Below, piece after piece: positions 12,768 to 53,000 of a stretch of DNA of 64,000 bases. The stretch's first letter is position 1, and every line of letters starts with the position of its first letter. The notes beneath the pieces are model-generated. The model was not told the DNA's origin and did not search any database. It saw only the letters and a list, made by a program, of their open reading frames with translations. The stretch lies in contig CM072515.1 in assembly GCA_036898135.1 (NCBI GenBank), forward strand, positions 17,298,411-17,362,410. The letters are read 5' to 3'. The DNA is from Oncomelania hupensis (lineage: Eukaryota > Mollusca > Gastropoda > Littorinimorpha > Pomatiopsidae). Both the position numbers and the translations under genes were made by a program.

Positions 12768-13140
12768 TAGCCACCACTGTGAGCAGGTCATCGTGTTGTC
12801 CAATGGCTTGTGTGATGGTTTGTCGGACTTCGTCGCCATACTATCGGAGTTTCTGTTTTTTCACCAGTGTCTTGTCTTTCCTTGAGCGCCCACAATCATA
12901 ATGTTGATCTTGTGGCACTTAATGGGTGTACGCACATGCGCGAGGCCGAATCGCAAGAAGATAAAGTTCATAGTATGGAATAGACAATACGGGGGATGTG
13001 GGACGAAGTAGGATGTTGGAGATTGAGGTGGTGGTGGTGGTGGTGGGGAGGGGGGGGAGCTAGTGGTCTGGAGTACTAGTGTGGCCTGGAAGAGGCGCCC
13101 TGGACACGAATGTGTACTATAACTTTCTCTGTCCTCAGAC
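12768..13140 (-). mobile_element. LINE 3'-region fragment split by about 250 bp of other sequence
   Basis: Minus-strand 12768-12835 reads like the RT C-terminal block DEVRQTITQAIGQHDDLLTVV, the sort of segment found in RTE-like LINEs before their final GRPKKRW region. The nucleotide match to the LINE copy at 24355-24415 runs to CACCAGTGT near 12869 and resumes at TGTACTATAACTTTCTCTG near 13120. The 250 bp between, including a (GGT)n run at 13026-13050, appear inserted. The block adjoins the ANAPC13 stop codon and probably forms part of its 3' region. Confidence 0.5.
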
Positions 13141-13160
13141 ACACTTACTTTATGTTTTTA

Positions 13161-13397
13161 TCAGTTTTGCGCGGATGTTGAAGGCTGATCATTCAAGGTC
13201 TGCAGAGCTAAATCTGTCCATTTCTGTTCCTGTTCTTGCAAAGTTTCTGTAGTGGGTCCGTTGTCCTGCTCCAGTTCAGGGAGCTCCATTTGAGGGACAG
13301 CAATGTCTTCCATAGGCAACACGTCTTCTCTCCATTTGTCGTCAATCATGTCTAAAAGGCGACCAGGCCTCTGCCAGCTCTGAATTTCGCTATCCAT
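13161..13397 (-). CDS. ANAPC13: Anaphase-promoting complex subunit 13 (single coding exon)
   Basis: This encodes 78 residues, close to the 74 of the vertebrate protein. The match covers nearly the whole length: MDSEIQ start, GRLLDMIDDKWREDVLP, EDIAVP, ELPELEQDNGPTTETLQEQE and KWTDLALQTL all align in order with the human family member as I recall it. ANAPC13 (Swm1 in yeast) is a small subunit of the APC/C E3 ubiquitin ligase that stabilises the TPR subunits and so supports mitotic exit. I chose the start at MDSE from family comparison; the frame is open 18 codons further upstream, ending in an ATG at 13451 that is likely 5'UTR. The gene is divergent from Scm. Confidence 0.95.
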   Translation of the reverse strand: MDSEIQSWQRPGRLLDMIDDKWREDVLPMEDIAVPQMELPELEQDNGPTTETLQEQEQKWTDLALQTLNDQPSTSAQN

Positions 13398-13576
13398 TGA
13401 TTTAAATAAAACTACTAAATTTATTTTTGTCAAAACCCGAGCTTTCGTCAAGGGGAAGTCATTCTCCTAATTGGACGCCGAGAAAATGCGAGACTTGTGA
13501 GATTGCGATGGCGCAAGTTTGCTTGTTGTTTTGATCACAAGTTCCATGCGATCAATACATTTTTTGCAGCTAAGAG
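13398..13576. promoter_or_regulatory. putative bidirectional promoter of ANAPC13 (-) and Scm (+)
   Basis: About 180 bp lie between the ANAPC13 start codon and a strong splice donor AAGAG|gtaagt at 13576/13577 on the plus strand, which could end a 5'UTR exon of Scm. The interval is richer in CpG than its surroundings (GGACGCCGAG, GCGATGGCGC) and I see no TATA box. This is inference from geometry; transcription starts are not visible. Confidence 0.4.
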
Positions 13577-14132
13577 GTAAGTAACAACCCAAGTGCTAGA
13601 ATTGAGGCATATGGTACTATAGTCCGTACTTTCAATTTTTCTTTTGTTTTGATTGTTGCTTTCGCTGCTCTGATCTGAAGGCTGTTGGTTATTCAATAAC
13701 ATGGCTCAACACTAACACAGTGTAACAGTATAATGAGCGTAGCAGCAGCCAGTAATGAGAAAGTGTGTGTGGTGATCAGCCGCCACAGCAATCGACTGCA
13801 AATGACTTGGAATCAATGAGTCACTGCTATCATCACACTGATTCATTGTGAACAGCTGTAATAATCATAGCTAAAGTAAATGAGGTGCATTGCTTTAGAA
13901 ACAGATTACCGATCGATTTATGTCAAAATGAACAATTTCGTTCCAGGATTTAATTGAAAAAAAAAAAAAAATTTCAAACAGTCAGTGTCGTTAATTGATT
14001 AAAACTTCTTGTAATTCACGTCTGTAGTCACCAGTGTAAAAAAACAAACAAACTTTTTTTTAACAAAATGTGTTTAAATATTTGATTGTTTTTTTGTTTG
14101 TTTTTTAATATCACTTCATCTTAGGCTAATAT

Positions 14133-14442
14133 ATATGTTCCGCGCTTTTTTGGAATCTGGGCAATTCTAGAATTGGCCTGCGCAATTCTAGAATTGGCCT
14201 GCGCAATTCTAGAATTGGCCTGCCCATTTTTGGAATTCCAACATTGGTTAGGGTTCGGGTTAGGGTTAGGGTTTGGGTTAGGGTTACGGAAACGTTAGGG
14301 GTTAGGTCCCTAACCCTTTCCCTAACCCTAACCTTAATCCTAACCCTGGCGGCCAATGTTTTCATTAAAACAATGGGCAGCCTCTTCTATAATACTACTA
14401 ATTCCAAAAATGCCCAGATTCCAAAAAAGCGCAGAACATATA
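14133..14442. mobile_element. foldback element with telomere-like core, copy 2
   Basis: Same family as 11751-11993. The left end is ATATGTTCCGCGCTTTTTTG and the right end CAAAAAAGCGCAGAACATAT, so the inverted ends here extend further than in copy 1. It has three units around TTCTAGAATT, then GGTTAGGGTT-type repeats, then CCCTAACCCTAA-type repeats, then GCCAATGTT. The core arrays are head to head, unlike a plain interstitial telomere tract. No open reading frame of its own. Confidence 0.75.
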
Positions 14443-14794
14443 CACAATTTGTTATTTTAGACGGTCTTTCACTCACTCATCCTCTTGATTGTTTATAAAA
14501 TGATTACGATAGGATTATTATTCAGTGTAGTTTGTATAACAAAATTAAACTGGTGTGAGAAGAAGAGTGTGTTTCTGTACACAAAATTGATAAATATTTT
14601 TATACAAAAAGAAAACAGTCCTCACTCTCACACATACTTTCCTTCTCGAACATCCCCATACTTCCTACCCTCCCCGTCTCATTTACCCTCTAAAACTTCA
14701 GTTCTAATTAATATCATGCTTTTTTATATTCCAGGTGAACTTCAAGTGTTAAAATCAACTGGTCAAATATTATTATTTATAAGCATTCAACAAG

Positions 14795-42992
<28,198 letters not shown>

Positions 42993-43136
42993 CCGCTAGT
43001 CACTTAAGAAAATAAGGCAAGGAAAGGAAACCATAATCACCAGGAAACCAGTATCCAAACCAGCACAGGTTTCAGATGACGAATGGAACGGGTTATAACA
43101 CAAATGCAACTAGAACAGGTTTAAGGTTGCATCCAA

Positions 43137-43220
43137 AACGGGTTTGGAATGGCAGCCATAACGGGTTTGGGATGGGAGTCGTAACGGGTTTGGGATGGGA
43201 GCCGTAATGGGTTTGAGGCA
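43137..43220. repeat. tandem repeat of about 25 bp
   Basis: The unit AACGGGTTTGGGATGGGAG occurs three to four times with small changes, in the probable Scm 3'UTR. Confidence 0.85.
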
Positions 43221-43940
43221 TTTCTTGTTAACCACTGACTGTTGCGTCTGGAGTTTAAACGCATGAAAGTTTTGAGGAGGCAAGGTGAATGACTTTCAAC
43301 GATGTATAAATTTAACACAGAAAGGCCACTGTATTTTCCTGATCAGATAACTGTGTGGGTATATGGTGCAGAAAGGGCTTGTTGTACAATCCTGTTCAGG
43401 TTCATGCATACAAAGTAAGAATTAAGTTGCCATGGTCTTGGGAGACTAAAAAAAAAAAGATTAAAAAGGCTGTTGAATGATGATTATGAGAGCATGTTCA
43501 ACAAGGCCATTGTATCATTTATTTTTTGTTGCGGGTATGTTAGTGTTCAGGAAAAGAAGAAATGGATGATAAAATGATTTGGTGTAGATTATATTATCAT
43601 ATTATCGTGCTTGTGGCAAAAAGAAATGGAACTTTTATGTGTCTTAATAGAAAAGGCACTGCATTTGGCAGCATACACAGAGTGAAAATGAACGTGTTTG
43701 TATGTGTGTGCGTGTGGTTTTTTCTCCCCATTGTTATTCTCAGTGTTTGCATATATTCAGTGCTATGAGAGCTGTCAAAAGGTATCCAGTGCAAACGTTG
43801 ATTGTAGATCTATTCTGCCTAGTGTTTATTTACAGAATCATTTTGCTGAACACCTAATTGTACAGTGTGGTTAGTTTAGTGCATATGAGCTTGGATCATT
43901 TTGGTAAGTAAGTGATTTGAGACCTTAATTTTTGTTCTTT

Positions 43941-44046
43941 TAATTTATTTGTTAACATTGGTGAAGCAATTATAGCATTTTCTTCTTCCCAAGTATAATT
44001 TATTTGTTAACATTGGTGAAGCAATTATAGCATTTTCTTCTTCCCA
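43941..44046. repeat. 55-bp direct duplication
   Basis: TAATTTATTTGTTAACATTG and the following 31 bp are repeated exactly after a 4-bp spacer, a very recent duplication. Confidence 0.95.
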
Positions 44047-44759
44047 GATATATTCCCCTTTTTTCACTTGGGCTAGAATTTTTCTTGGTGATTATGTTTT
44101 CATATTTTTTTTTCAGTTTTACTTGAAAAAAACACACACACAAACACAATCAACAACATATATATAGCAGAGTATGAATTGCATATATCAGTTTGTAATG
44201 ATAGGGATTAGTTGTAAAACCTGTCTTTCTCCTCCTTGTTTCTCACCAGATTTCAAAGAATGTAATTAACGATTGTGAAAATTCATTTTACCAGATGATT
44301 TACTCATCCAGTCGTTTTGATGTTTGTTTTGTGTACTGAATTTGTTACTTGTAAATTAGTCCTCTATGCATCGTTGTTAGCAGGTTGTACATTGATTTGT
44401 ATGTTGTGGTACTCTGTACATGTTATTGTTTTCAAATAGGGTTGAAATTAATCCTAGTTTGTTGTTTATTTATTTGCTGTCATTGTTGCTACAATATTTG
44501 GAGAGAAAAAAAGGTTTCTAAAAGTATTCATGAGTATTTAAAATTAATGAATGGTGATATTGTGGTTTTTTTGGAACTTCGTTTATTTTTAAATTCATAT
44601 TGTTGATGGATGGTGGGAGGGGAATGGGTGTTACATCTTAAGATTGTTTTTTAGTATGCATTTTTCAGGCTCTTCTATTGAGCCAATGTTTTTATATTTC
44701 TGCTGTAGCTTTTAATATTAATTTTACATATTATACCCTGACTCACTGTTGCAACTAAC

Positions 44760-47700
44760 TTGACGTTCCCTAGCAATCGCCCTCACAACGAAAGTTGTAA
44801 GATAAAGAAAATAACACGTGAGTTACTTCCCCTTCCTCCTTATTCTACACGTGCTGAGCATGCCCATAACACCGCAAGCTCACAGCACAGCAGTCTATGC
44901 CCTCTCGTTTTTAAATTACACTACAGCTTCTTTAATTTAGCTATTATGTTTTGGACTTGGCCATTTTTGTGGCTGTTTGGCTAGTCGGGGAATAGCTTTT
45001 TTGGCAATCCTTTGTTATAAGGGTTTTAGCCTTTTGATAGAGTTCTTGGTATTTCTCGGCAAGGCATTACTTTGGTATCTAGTATGGGTTGTTTTTTTGG
45101 TGAAGCAAGGAAAGCTTTGTGCTTTTGTTTTTTTGTTTCTCGATGGCTATGGCCAAAGCGCCGCTCTTCAAAGCGGGCTAGCTCTCCTGCTACCCCTTCC
45201 CTTTAGGAGACGCAACCCTCACACGCTTCTCTTCTTTCCCCGGTTGGTAAGAAGAAAAGTTTCTTTTGCTTCTAGGGTCTCCTAGTCAGTCGAGAAGCTT
45301 CTGTCGAGGGATGATTCCGGTGCAAAGGCTACTTTCGGGGTGAAGGCTACTTCCGGCGGCAGAACAGAAGAGGCGGCCTTTCCAGATCCCGTTGGTTCCA
45401 CTAGGGCCAGCCCCAAGTTGGTAAAGATGGTGTTTTCGGATGGAAAGGATGTTTTGGACCCGTTTCTCAGCCGAGCCCACTCGTTCTGGACTGCCTGGCT
45501 GCGCAGCTATCCACCTCCAAGCTTGTACTGAGTCCACCTCCAGTGGTTCTCAAGTGAGAAGGGCGATGAGGCTGTGTCAGGAGTGGCCACAGCACTGTTT
45601 CAGGTTCAGGGGCATGTGAACCGGAAACGAGATATCAACCCTCAGTGCACTGTCGGCTCGGCCGTTCAGAGAGGGTCGAAACCCCTGGCTTATCACGAGC
45701 TGGATGCCTTGCGTGCTCTTTTGACCATAATGAGCGGAAGAGCAATAGCTGGACCAGGAGTGTTGGCGACCTACCTCTTCGGCATTGCAACAGTTTTCCC
45801 CTGCCATCCTCCCACCCTCTCTCATTCCGGCTGCTGGGGGAGTGTTGATTTCCGGAGCAGGCGGACTTGCTCATTGAAGCGTCCACTTCCACTTCCAATG
45901 TCGTTCAGGCTGCACCTTTTCGTGGCATTCAGCCCCCAGCCATAGTGAACGCTTCTGGTCAGCCCAGTTCCGGCCCACTTCAGACAAGTTCTGTTTCGGA
46001 TGGAGTTCATATTTCCATTTCAGATGGACAGCCTCAGGCCTACTTCGTTTTTGGTGCACGACATGGGTATCCCAATGTCCAACACTTTTCCGCTATAGAC
46101 AACCTGTCAGTTGTGCTTTCAGCTGACTCATGTGAAGAAGATGGCGGTCAGTGGTCTGATGCCTCTCAGACTTCTGATGCAGATCATGTTGCGCTACTTC
46201 GGCAGATGCCATTTTTAAAGAAGCGGTGCAGCTGGCAGCTCGGCATGCTCCTCATGTGGTGAGCCAGGTTGACCAGCATAGACTTGTTGGCTGGTCTGCT
46301 CTGGGTGAGTCTTTGGCTTTGGCGGATTCTTCGGCTACTGTGTTGGCTTTGAAAGAATCTCCTGCTATTGCGCAATATTTGGACTTGACACTGGCCACCA
46401 TTTTTCAGACAACTATAGCTTCATTAATGGGAACGTGCCACTTCAAGTCCTGTCTGGTGCTTCTGGCAAGTGTTTGCAAAAGGTCAATACAGATATGGTT
46501 GGTTTCCCATTGGCATCAGTATCGTGACTCTTGAGATGACCTTCTTCCAGTCTCTATCTCTCCTGGTCACGCTGTCTACATGTCTCCATCTTTGTTGGAT
46601 GTCAGAGAGTCTTCCAATCACACCACCATAGCCAGGCAGATTTTTACGGATGCCTCCCTCCTGGGGCAGGATGCACACACAGACAGTCTCACAGCGCATG
46701 GGATGTGGTGGTCAGAGCAACTGTCGTGGCACATCATAAACAGGCTGGAAATGGAGGCAATTTCTCTGCACTGCGCCGTTTTCAAAGAAAGCTACCTCAG
46801 GTTCCGCTTCTTATCCATTAGGACACATGAGATCTGTCAATGTTTTGGCAGATCTTTTGAGTGGTCCGCACTGTGTTCTCAACACAGAATGGACTCTTTC
46901 CCACTCCATGCTTCAGCCATTCTGGAAGATTTTGTTAAAGCTCACAGTGGATCTGTTCGCACACAGTTTAGCAACAGGTTGTCTCTGTATGTGTCTCCTA
47001 TCCTGGCACATCAGGCATAGGCAGTTGATACTCTGTCCATTTCATAGAAGGGTCTCAGACTATGCGTTCCCTCCGTTTGCGATTCTTGGACGATTGTTGC
47101 GGAAGGCAGAGGAAGAGTCTCCAAGGCTGATTCTCGTGGCTTCATGTTGGCCTGCCCAGACATGGTATCCAGATCTACTGCATCTATTGCAGAGTCACTG
47201 CCTGCCACTCACGATGGGGAAAAGGTCGCTTCTTCAGCCCCGGGCAAACTAGGAGTGCTAGCATTTTATGCCTGGCTACGGTAAAGAGATCACTGAGGCG
47301 TCTCTTTCTTGGAGAAGTCGCATCATTGGAGGCATTGGGTTCAGTGGTGTTGCTCAGTGCGTGTTGATCCTTACTTTTCTCCTGAAGTGGATATTGCCAA
47401 TCACTTCAAGTGACTTGGCACATTTTGCTTCTGTGCCGTTGACATCGGTCATCTCGGTAAGAGTGCGCCGTTCTGCTATTAGCATTAGGTTGTCACAGCT
47501 TGGTGTCGCTTCTAGTGGTGCTTTGCAAATTGTCGCTGATGTGATTCTAGGTTGCTCTCTCCTCTAAACCAGATCCCCTTGCAGGATTTCTGCTTGGTAT
47601 TTGTTCTTGATACTGCTTTTCTCAGAGACCAAACTTTGGAATCATTGTCTTTGATCTCTTTCGTGGACCTTACATTGAAAACTGTTTTTGGTAACACTGA

Positions 47701-47935
47701 TAGGCATTGCCTTCTTAGGCCTTCCCTTGGATGTAGCCTTTAAAGCAGACAGTTTGGACTCTTTGAGATTCCTTCCTGAATTTTTGACTAAGAATCAAAA
47801 CCCTAGTGACCCATCCCCTGTGGTATTTATTCCTCCTCTCTCCAGAATTTTGGAGTACATTAACCGTTCTAAGGCACACCACTCATACTTAAGGGTAAGT
47901 ATGCTTATTAATCACACATTTACTTTTAAAACCCC
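44760..47935 (+). mobile_element. decayed DIRS-type (tyrosine recombinase) retrotransposon
   Basis: On the plus strand, in several shifted frames, are the typical late blocks of DIRS elements: RNase H (QIFTDASLLGQDAHTDSLTA, then SWHIINRLEMEAISL, near 46635-46790); GHMRSVNVLADLLSGPHCVL with WTLSHSMLQPFWKIL (46820-46940); YAFPPFAILGRLLRKAEEES and LILVASCWPAQTWYPDLL (47055-47180); and a tyrosine recombinase end with LRFLPEFLTKNQ (47760-47800). An upstream Gag-like part (45400-46500) contains LALKESPAIAQYL. I see no convincing reverse transcriptase core between them, so it is deleted or too degraded. DIRS elements integrate with a tyrosine recombinase rather than a DDE integrase and make no target duplication. 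The ends are uncertain. Confidence 0.75.
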
Positions 47936-48648
47936 TTAAGTATGCTTATTAATCACAAATTTACTTAACATTTGGATTTTAAATTCCTTGCTTTTTTTGT
48001 TAGTTGATTTATGAGGAGCATTTGTACTACAGCATACAAATTAAACACAGCTCTATTGTTTTTTAAATATTGTTGTGGGTTTTTGTTGTTGTTTTTTGTT
48101 TGTTTTGTTTTTATGTAAAAGAAAAGCAGTAAGGCTAAAGTGACATTGTGGAAGGAGATTTAACGTTTTTATTCCTGAGTATTACTTCCCCTTCTTCCTG
48201 ACTATACACCCATCTCATCTTCCCATATTCCTTCTAGAGTTTCTGTCTGAAATAAATGCTACAAGCTGGTACATGTTCTGCTAAGATTTTTTTGCTATCA
48301 GTTATATTACACCTTAAAAAGTCATATAATTATTATTGTGTCCATAACTGCAAGTAGAGTTTTTCTCGATTAGTTTGGACAAGAGCATGTTCGATAAATT
48401 GACATCAAATTCGTCAGAAAGTTTATCAGAATCTGAAGCTCCTTACTTTTCCACTTTGAAGAAGGGGGAAAAACTTTCCTTTAAATTCCACAGTTTCACT
48501 CTAGGATGTGTGACAATTTTAGTCCTAGCCATTTTCCATGCCTGGCAGATCCATTTTGTTTATAAATGATGGCAGCAAGGCTAGCAATACCTAATTGTGA
48601 GAAGAGAAGTGTTCCCTTTAGCCTTCCCCGTACAACGTTTTTGACTAC
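47936..48648. other. 3' flank of the DIRS element, no gene
   Basis: AT-rich. A segment at 48176-48200 (GAGTATTACTTCCCCTTCTT) resembles 44820-44838 (GAGTTACTTCCCCTTCCTCC) upstream of the DIRS coding region in the same orientation, which may be a terminal repeat of the element. Confidence 0.35.
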
Positions 48649-49966
48649 ACACCAAGTATGCCTGGGTGTCTACACATTCATACTTTTTACAAGACAATCT
48701 TGTCTTTTCTCCTTCCCGTGCATCGTGAGTGTCTACACACCCACCGTTTTGCATTTGCAGTTTTAGAAATATTCTTTCCTGTAACCCTTGGGTGATATCC
48801 GTTCATGGATTTTACACATAGCAAAGATGAGTGAGACAGAGATGGATGCAGAATTACAAAGAAATTCTGATTAACTCAGAATCACATTTTGAAACAGGGT
48901 AAAATATGACTAAATGCTCAACACTGACACGTGAAAGTCCTGTGTCCTAGAGGAATCTTGCTCTTAGCAGTTCATTGCCTACTGCTGAGCTGCCAGCTGG
49001 ATCACCACAACTTCTGTGGTCTTTGAAGAACTGCACTCACGACAGATGTGCATGGCAGGTTCCTTGCACATCCAGTTGTGACCGGACACGCAGGAAAGCG
49101 TGGTTTTTCTATCTAGCTTCCAGTGGCAGAAAACACAGTGGATTGAGCTCTGTATGGAGCTGATGTCCTCTTTTTTTCTACTAGCTGCACTGTTGTTCTG
49201 GGCAGACTGTGTCTTGATGTGCCTGATAAAGACCTCGATCAGTCCTCTCAGTGGCTTGGTGAGTGGCTTGAAGAGAAGTTGTTTTTACACTTGTTCCAGG
49301 CAAAGCTTTTCTCCAGTGCTCATGATGAACTGCTGTCTTTTAAAAACTTCTTCATCCACTCAACCCAAACTGCGATGGTGCTAGGTCAAGTGCATTATAA
49401 AACATGATCATTGGACACCTCTTTGTCAACCTCTTTTATGTGTTGGCATAGGCCATCTTTTTAAGTGAGTCTACAGCACCTGTGGTTGCTTTGTAGAATC
49501 TGATGATGCCAGGTTTCTGTTTGGGAGCGGCCACTGAGAGGATTGCTTGAGGTCTTTGTCAGGCACATCGAGACACAGTCTAAACAGAAAAACAGTGCAG
49601 CTCAATCCACATTCACAGCAAAGCAAAGACGTCTGGAACTGCAAATCAGCAAAAGCCACATGCAAGACAAGGGCGCAGTGGTGCCTGTCATTTTAAGCTA
49701 AACAGAAAAAAACATGCTGTACTGGTTATCTTGTCACAACTGGATGTGCAAAGACCATGCCATGCACATCTACCATGAATGCAGTTCTTCAAAGATTACA
49801 GAAGTTATGGTCGTCCAGCAGGCAACTCGGCAGTAAACAATGAACTGCTAGATTCCTCTACTGCTAAGAGCAAGATTCCTCTAGTACACAGTCATGATTT
49901 TCAAGTTTTAGTGCTAAGCTTCTAGTCGTATTACACCCGCATCATACTTGGTGTGTAGTCAAACAG
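48649..49966. repeat. large imperfect inverted repeat (foldback), arms about 440-610 bp
   Basis: Left arm 48649-49256 pairs with right arm 49530-49966 with indels. Outer pair: GACTACACACCAAGTATG (left) and CATACTTGGTGTGTAGTC (right). Middle pairs: TCTTTGAAGAACTGCA with TGCAGTTCTTCAAAGA, and CTTGATGTGCCTGATAAAGAC with GTCTTTGTCAGGCACATCGAG. The spacer is about 270 bp. No coding frame is conserved. It may be a foldback transposon or an inverted duplication. Confidence 0.85.
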
Positions 49967-50029
49967 GTCCAACTGGGAAAGATTCGCTACTGCTGCTCTG
50001 CACAATGTGGGGGTACAGACACCCAAGGT

Positions 50030-53000
50030 TAAACTGACACCTACACGCTCAGTTTAGCTGCCAGTGGAAATTAAGACGGGGAATATAACGGAACGGTAAA
50101 CCAGGCAGTGCAAATGAGTTACAAAAACTGCTGCTACTAGCTATACAAAAACTGCTGATACTAGCTATGTTGTCTTATTCACCAGTGCAATAACGACCTC
50201 ACATGAATTAACTTAGAGTTCTATCAGAGTGAGAGACACCCTATGTATTAATTAATTATTATGTGAAGGGTTTTCATTCATTTTGCTTGAATATGTGTGC
50301 ACGGGTTTTGTTTATATAATGGAGTATTAGGAACCTTTTACATAAAGGAAACAAATGCTACCGATGCATACCGTATTTATTCATTGGTTAGTTCCCTTGT
50401 TTATCCATGTTTGGTGCTTATTATATTTTCTTGCCATAGATATCTGGTCTATGTTACAGGCAGCAAATTATGTCCTCCTTTTAATGGAAAGTTTTATTTA
50501 TGGCTGGAAAAAAAAAAGAATCCCCATGGGTAAGCTATCCCTTTCTCATGAAAGCAAATCGAGTTTTGTGTCAACATTTTTCGTCATTATTTCTTTATTT
50601 GCAGCTTTTGGTGATGTTACGTGTACTTGCATCACAAAGAACTTAGAAGGAGTGTGTTCAGTGCTTCCTAGCAATAAAATTACAGGGGAGAAAAAGAATG
50701 AAAGTATATTAATAATGGTAAGTACATTCAACAATTCTGTCGTATGTACAAGTATTTCAATGGTTCAGAGACCATCCTGGGCTTAGGTTCAGCGCTGTAC
50801 GAAAGCTAAAGTGTAGAGGGCAATGCATTTCTCACCAAGCCGTGTTCAGATTTTGCCTATTTTGCATTTGTATTAGGTTGCTATGTCAGTACATCACTTT
50901 ATCCTTCATAGCATATCCCAGCTATCACAGCATTTGTTCTTGGTCCATGTGCGTTTTAACATTCCAGTTGTTGGGTTCTATGTGTACATACATGTGATGT
51001 CTTTATTTTGTTCATCATTTTATTTATTCATTCATTTGGTTATGTTGAGAGCTTACATTAAGAAATTGTTAATTTTACTGGTATATTTGCTGTGATTGAA
51101 GATGTGGGACTACTACAGCTTGTACACTATTAATAATGTACATCTGGGTTGCTGTTTGCACACTCTAAAGCCTAAGTTCCACACATTGTTGTTTGATGCC
51201 TTTACAGGTTCTACACTTTGTTATTTTATTGTTGTTTTTTTAATTTCCATGTATCTGACAATACTTTGAAATAGTCAGAAATCAGAATGAGCCAAATGTT
51301 GGTGGGTTGACTGTTACTTCGCACTTTCTCAAGACCCACGGTTTTTTTACCCAACTTCATTCATAGGAACATTACCTGGGTCAGAGGCCAGCCTTCTGTG
51401 ACATTGTATTTGCCTTACCTCAAAGGTCAAAGTCGCTGGGGTCAATTCTTTGCTAAACACACATTATCATATGGAGCTCTAACAGTGCACTCGGCTAAAA
51501 TGTGGTTGTTGTTCACTTGGGTTCTCAACTAGGGGAACCAGCGTTCACCTCATTGCAAAGGCAGATTATTTTTTAATTCTCTTCAGTTGCTTGTTTTTGG
51601 TTTAAAAAGACGATGTTTTTTTTCTTCAAATGTATTTGTTTAGTTGTATTTTTTTCTTTCTTTTTTCTTTTTCATTAAAATTTTTTATTTTTTATTTTAG
51701 GGCACCTGCTGTTGTTTTGTGTTTTTGTGTGAACAACTCGACACAATTTGTAAATGTGTAGTTATCTGGAAATATATTTGAATAGTTTCAATCTTGTTTT
51801 CCCTGAAACATCCACCCTCCTTTTTTTTTCTTCAAATTTATCACAATGAAATCTGCTGTATTAATAGTATCTCTTTTTCTTGCTTTGTTAATATTTTCTA
51901 TTTGGAGTTAATTATTTAAATTACAAATTTTAATTTTGTATTGTGAATTAGTTCCTATGATGGTTATGATGTATATATAAATTATAATATCCTGTTGCAG
52001 TTACGTTGTTTATATTTAGTTTAAGTATAATTGTCAGTATTATTCTTTTGGCGCCTCAGGCGGCTTGAGTTAGATCCTGTATCGGCCAGCGCCTTAAGTA
52101 TGGCGAAATATGTGCGCTATACAAATCCTCAATAATTTAAAAAAAATTTTTTTTATCACCAATAGACTATATTATCATCTCATCAGGCATTGGCGATGGA
52201 ATATTATTTTCTTAATAATTTTACTTTCAAGAGTATTTGGGTGGTAATTACAATTTTGTTATTGTTCATACCGACATGTTCTTGTTTATACATTTTAAGC
52301 TTCGTTTGAGTATTTAATTTTCCTACCACACAAGACCATATGAATGCTTTTCGAAGCGTTTTGCTTTTAATGTTTTGATAAAAGACGAGGATCCATTCAT
52401 GCTTGAATGAATGATGCAGAACTGCTGAGTAAGTGAAGATGTTCATAATAATTTGTCTTGAACAGTAGATGTCTTGCATGTTCTTGCCCTTGTCTTCTAG
52501 ACAGCAAAATGTATACATGTGCAAACATAACTGTCATATATTAGACTAGTGTTTTCATCACTTTTTATGTGTGTGTGGTTATTTTTGCCCTAGTTTGTAC
52601 ACCAGTTGAGAAGGTATAAATGCTGTGGTTGATAATTTATGAGTTGTGCGAGTTTCCGTATGATATGGGGAGAGAGGGAGGGGTGGGTGGGTAGTTGGCC
52701 ACACTGAGCATTTATGGCAAAGAGTCTGAAAGGATACATTTAAATGAGAGAGAGAGAGAGATAGTGGCATGAATGAGAAAAATAATTGCTGCAATCATGA
52801 CAGGTAGACTTCACAGAGCCAGAGAACAAAAATGTGTTCAAAGCATTCAGTACAGCTGAAGAGAGTCAACATTTAAAGTCTAAACCCATTTGGGTCTCAT
52901 TCCTAGTCATCCAATATTAATCTCAACATTCATTAAATCACAGTGCACACCATCAAATGGACAGAAAGGTTTAAGATTAAAATTCATGTAGAAATTGTAA

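Larger units (their letters stand above)
42993..44759 (+). other. probable Scm 3'UTR and flank
   Basis: Non-coding. Holds a short tandem repeat (43137-43220, unit AACGGGTTTGGGATGGGAGC, about 25 bp, three to four copies) and a 55-bp direct duplication (43941-43991 and 43996-44046). I cannot fix the polyadenylation site. Confidence 0.5.

Noticed and set aside
44977..45285. A stand-alone 102-residue hydrophobic protein
   Set aside because: It lies in the 5' part of the decayed DIRS element, and its hydrophobicity follows the T-rich sequence.
50355..50786. 143-residue plus-strand frame with hydrophobic segments
   Set aside because: AT-driven composition, no recognisable domain and no supporting neighbouring exon; a chance frame in intergenic DNA is more likely.
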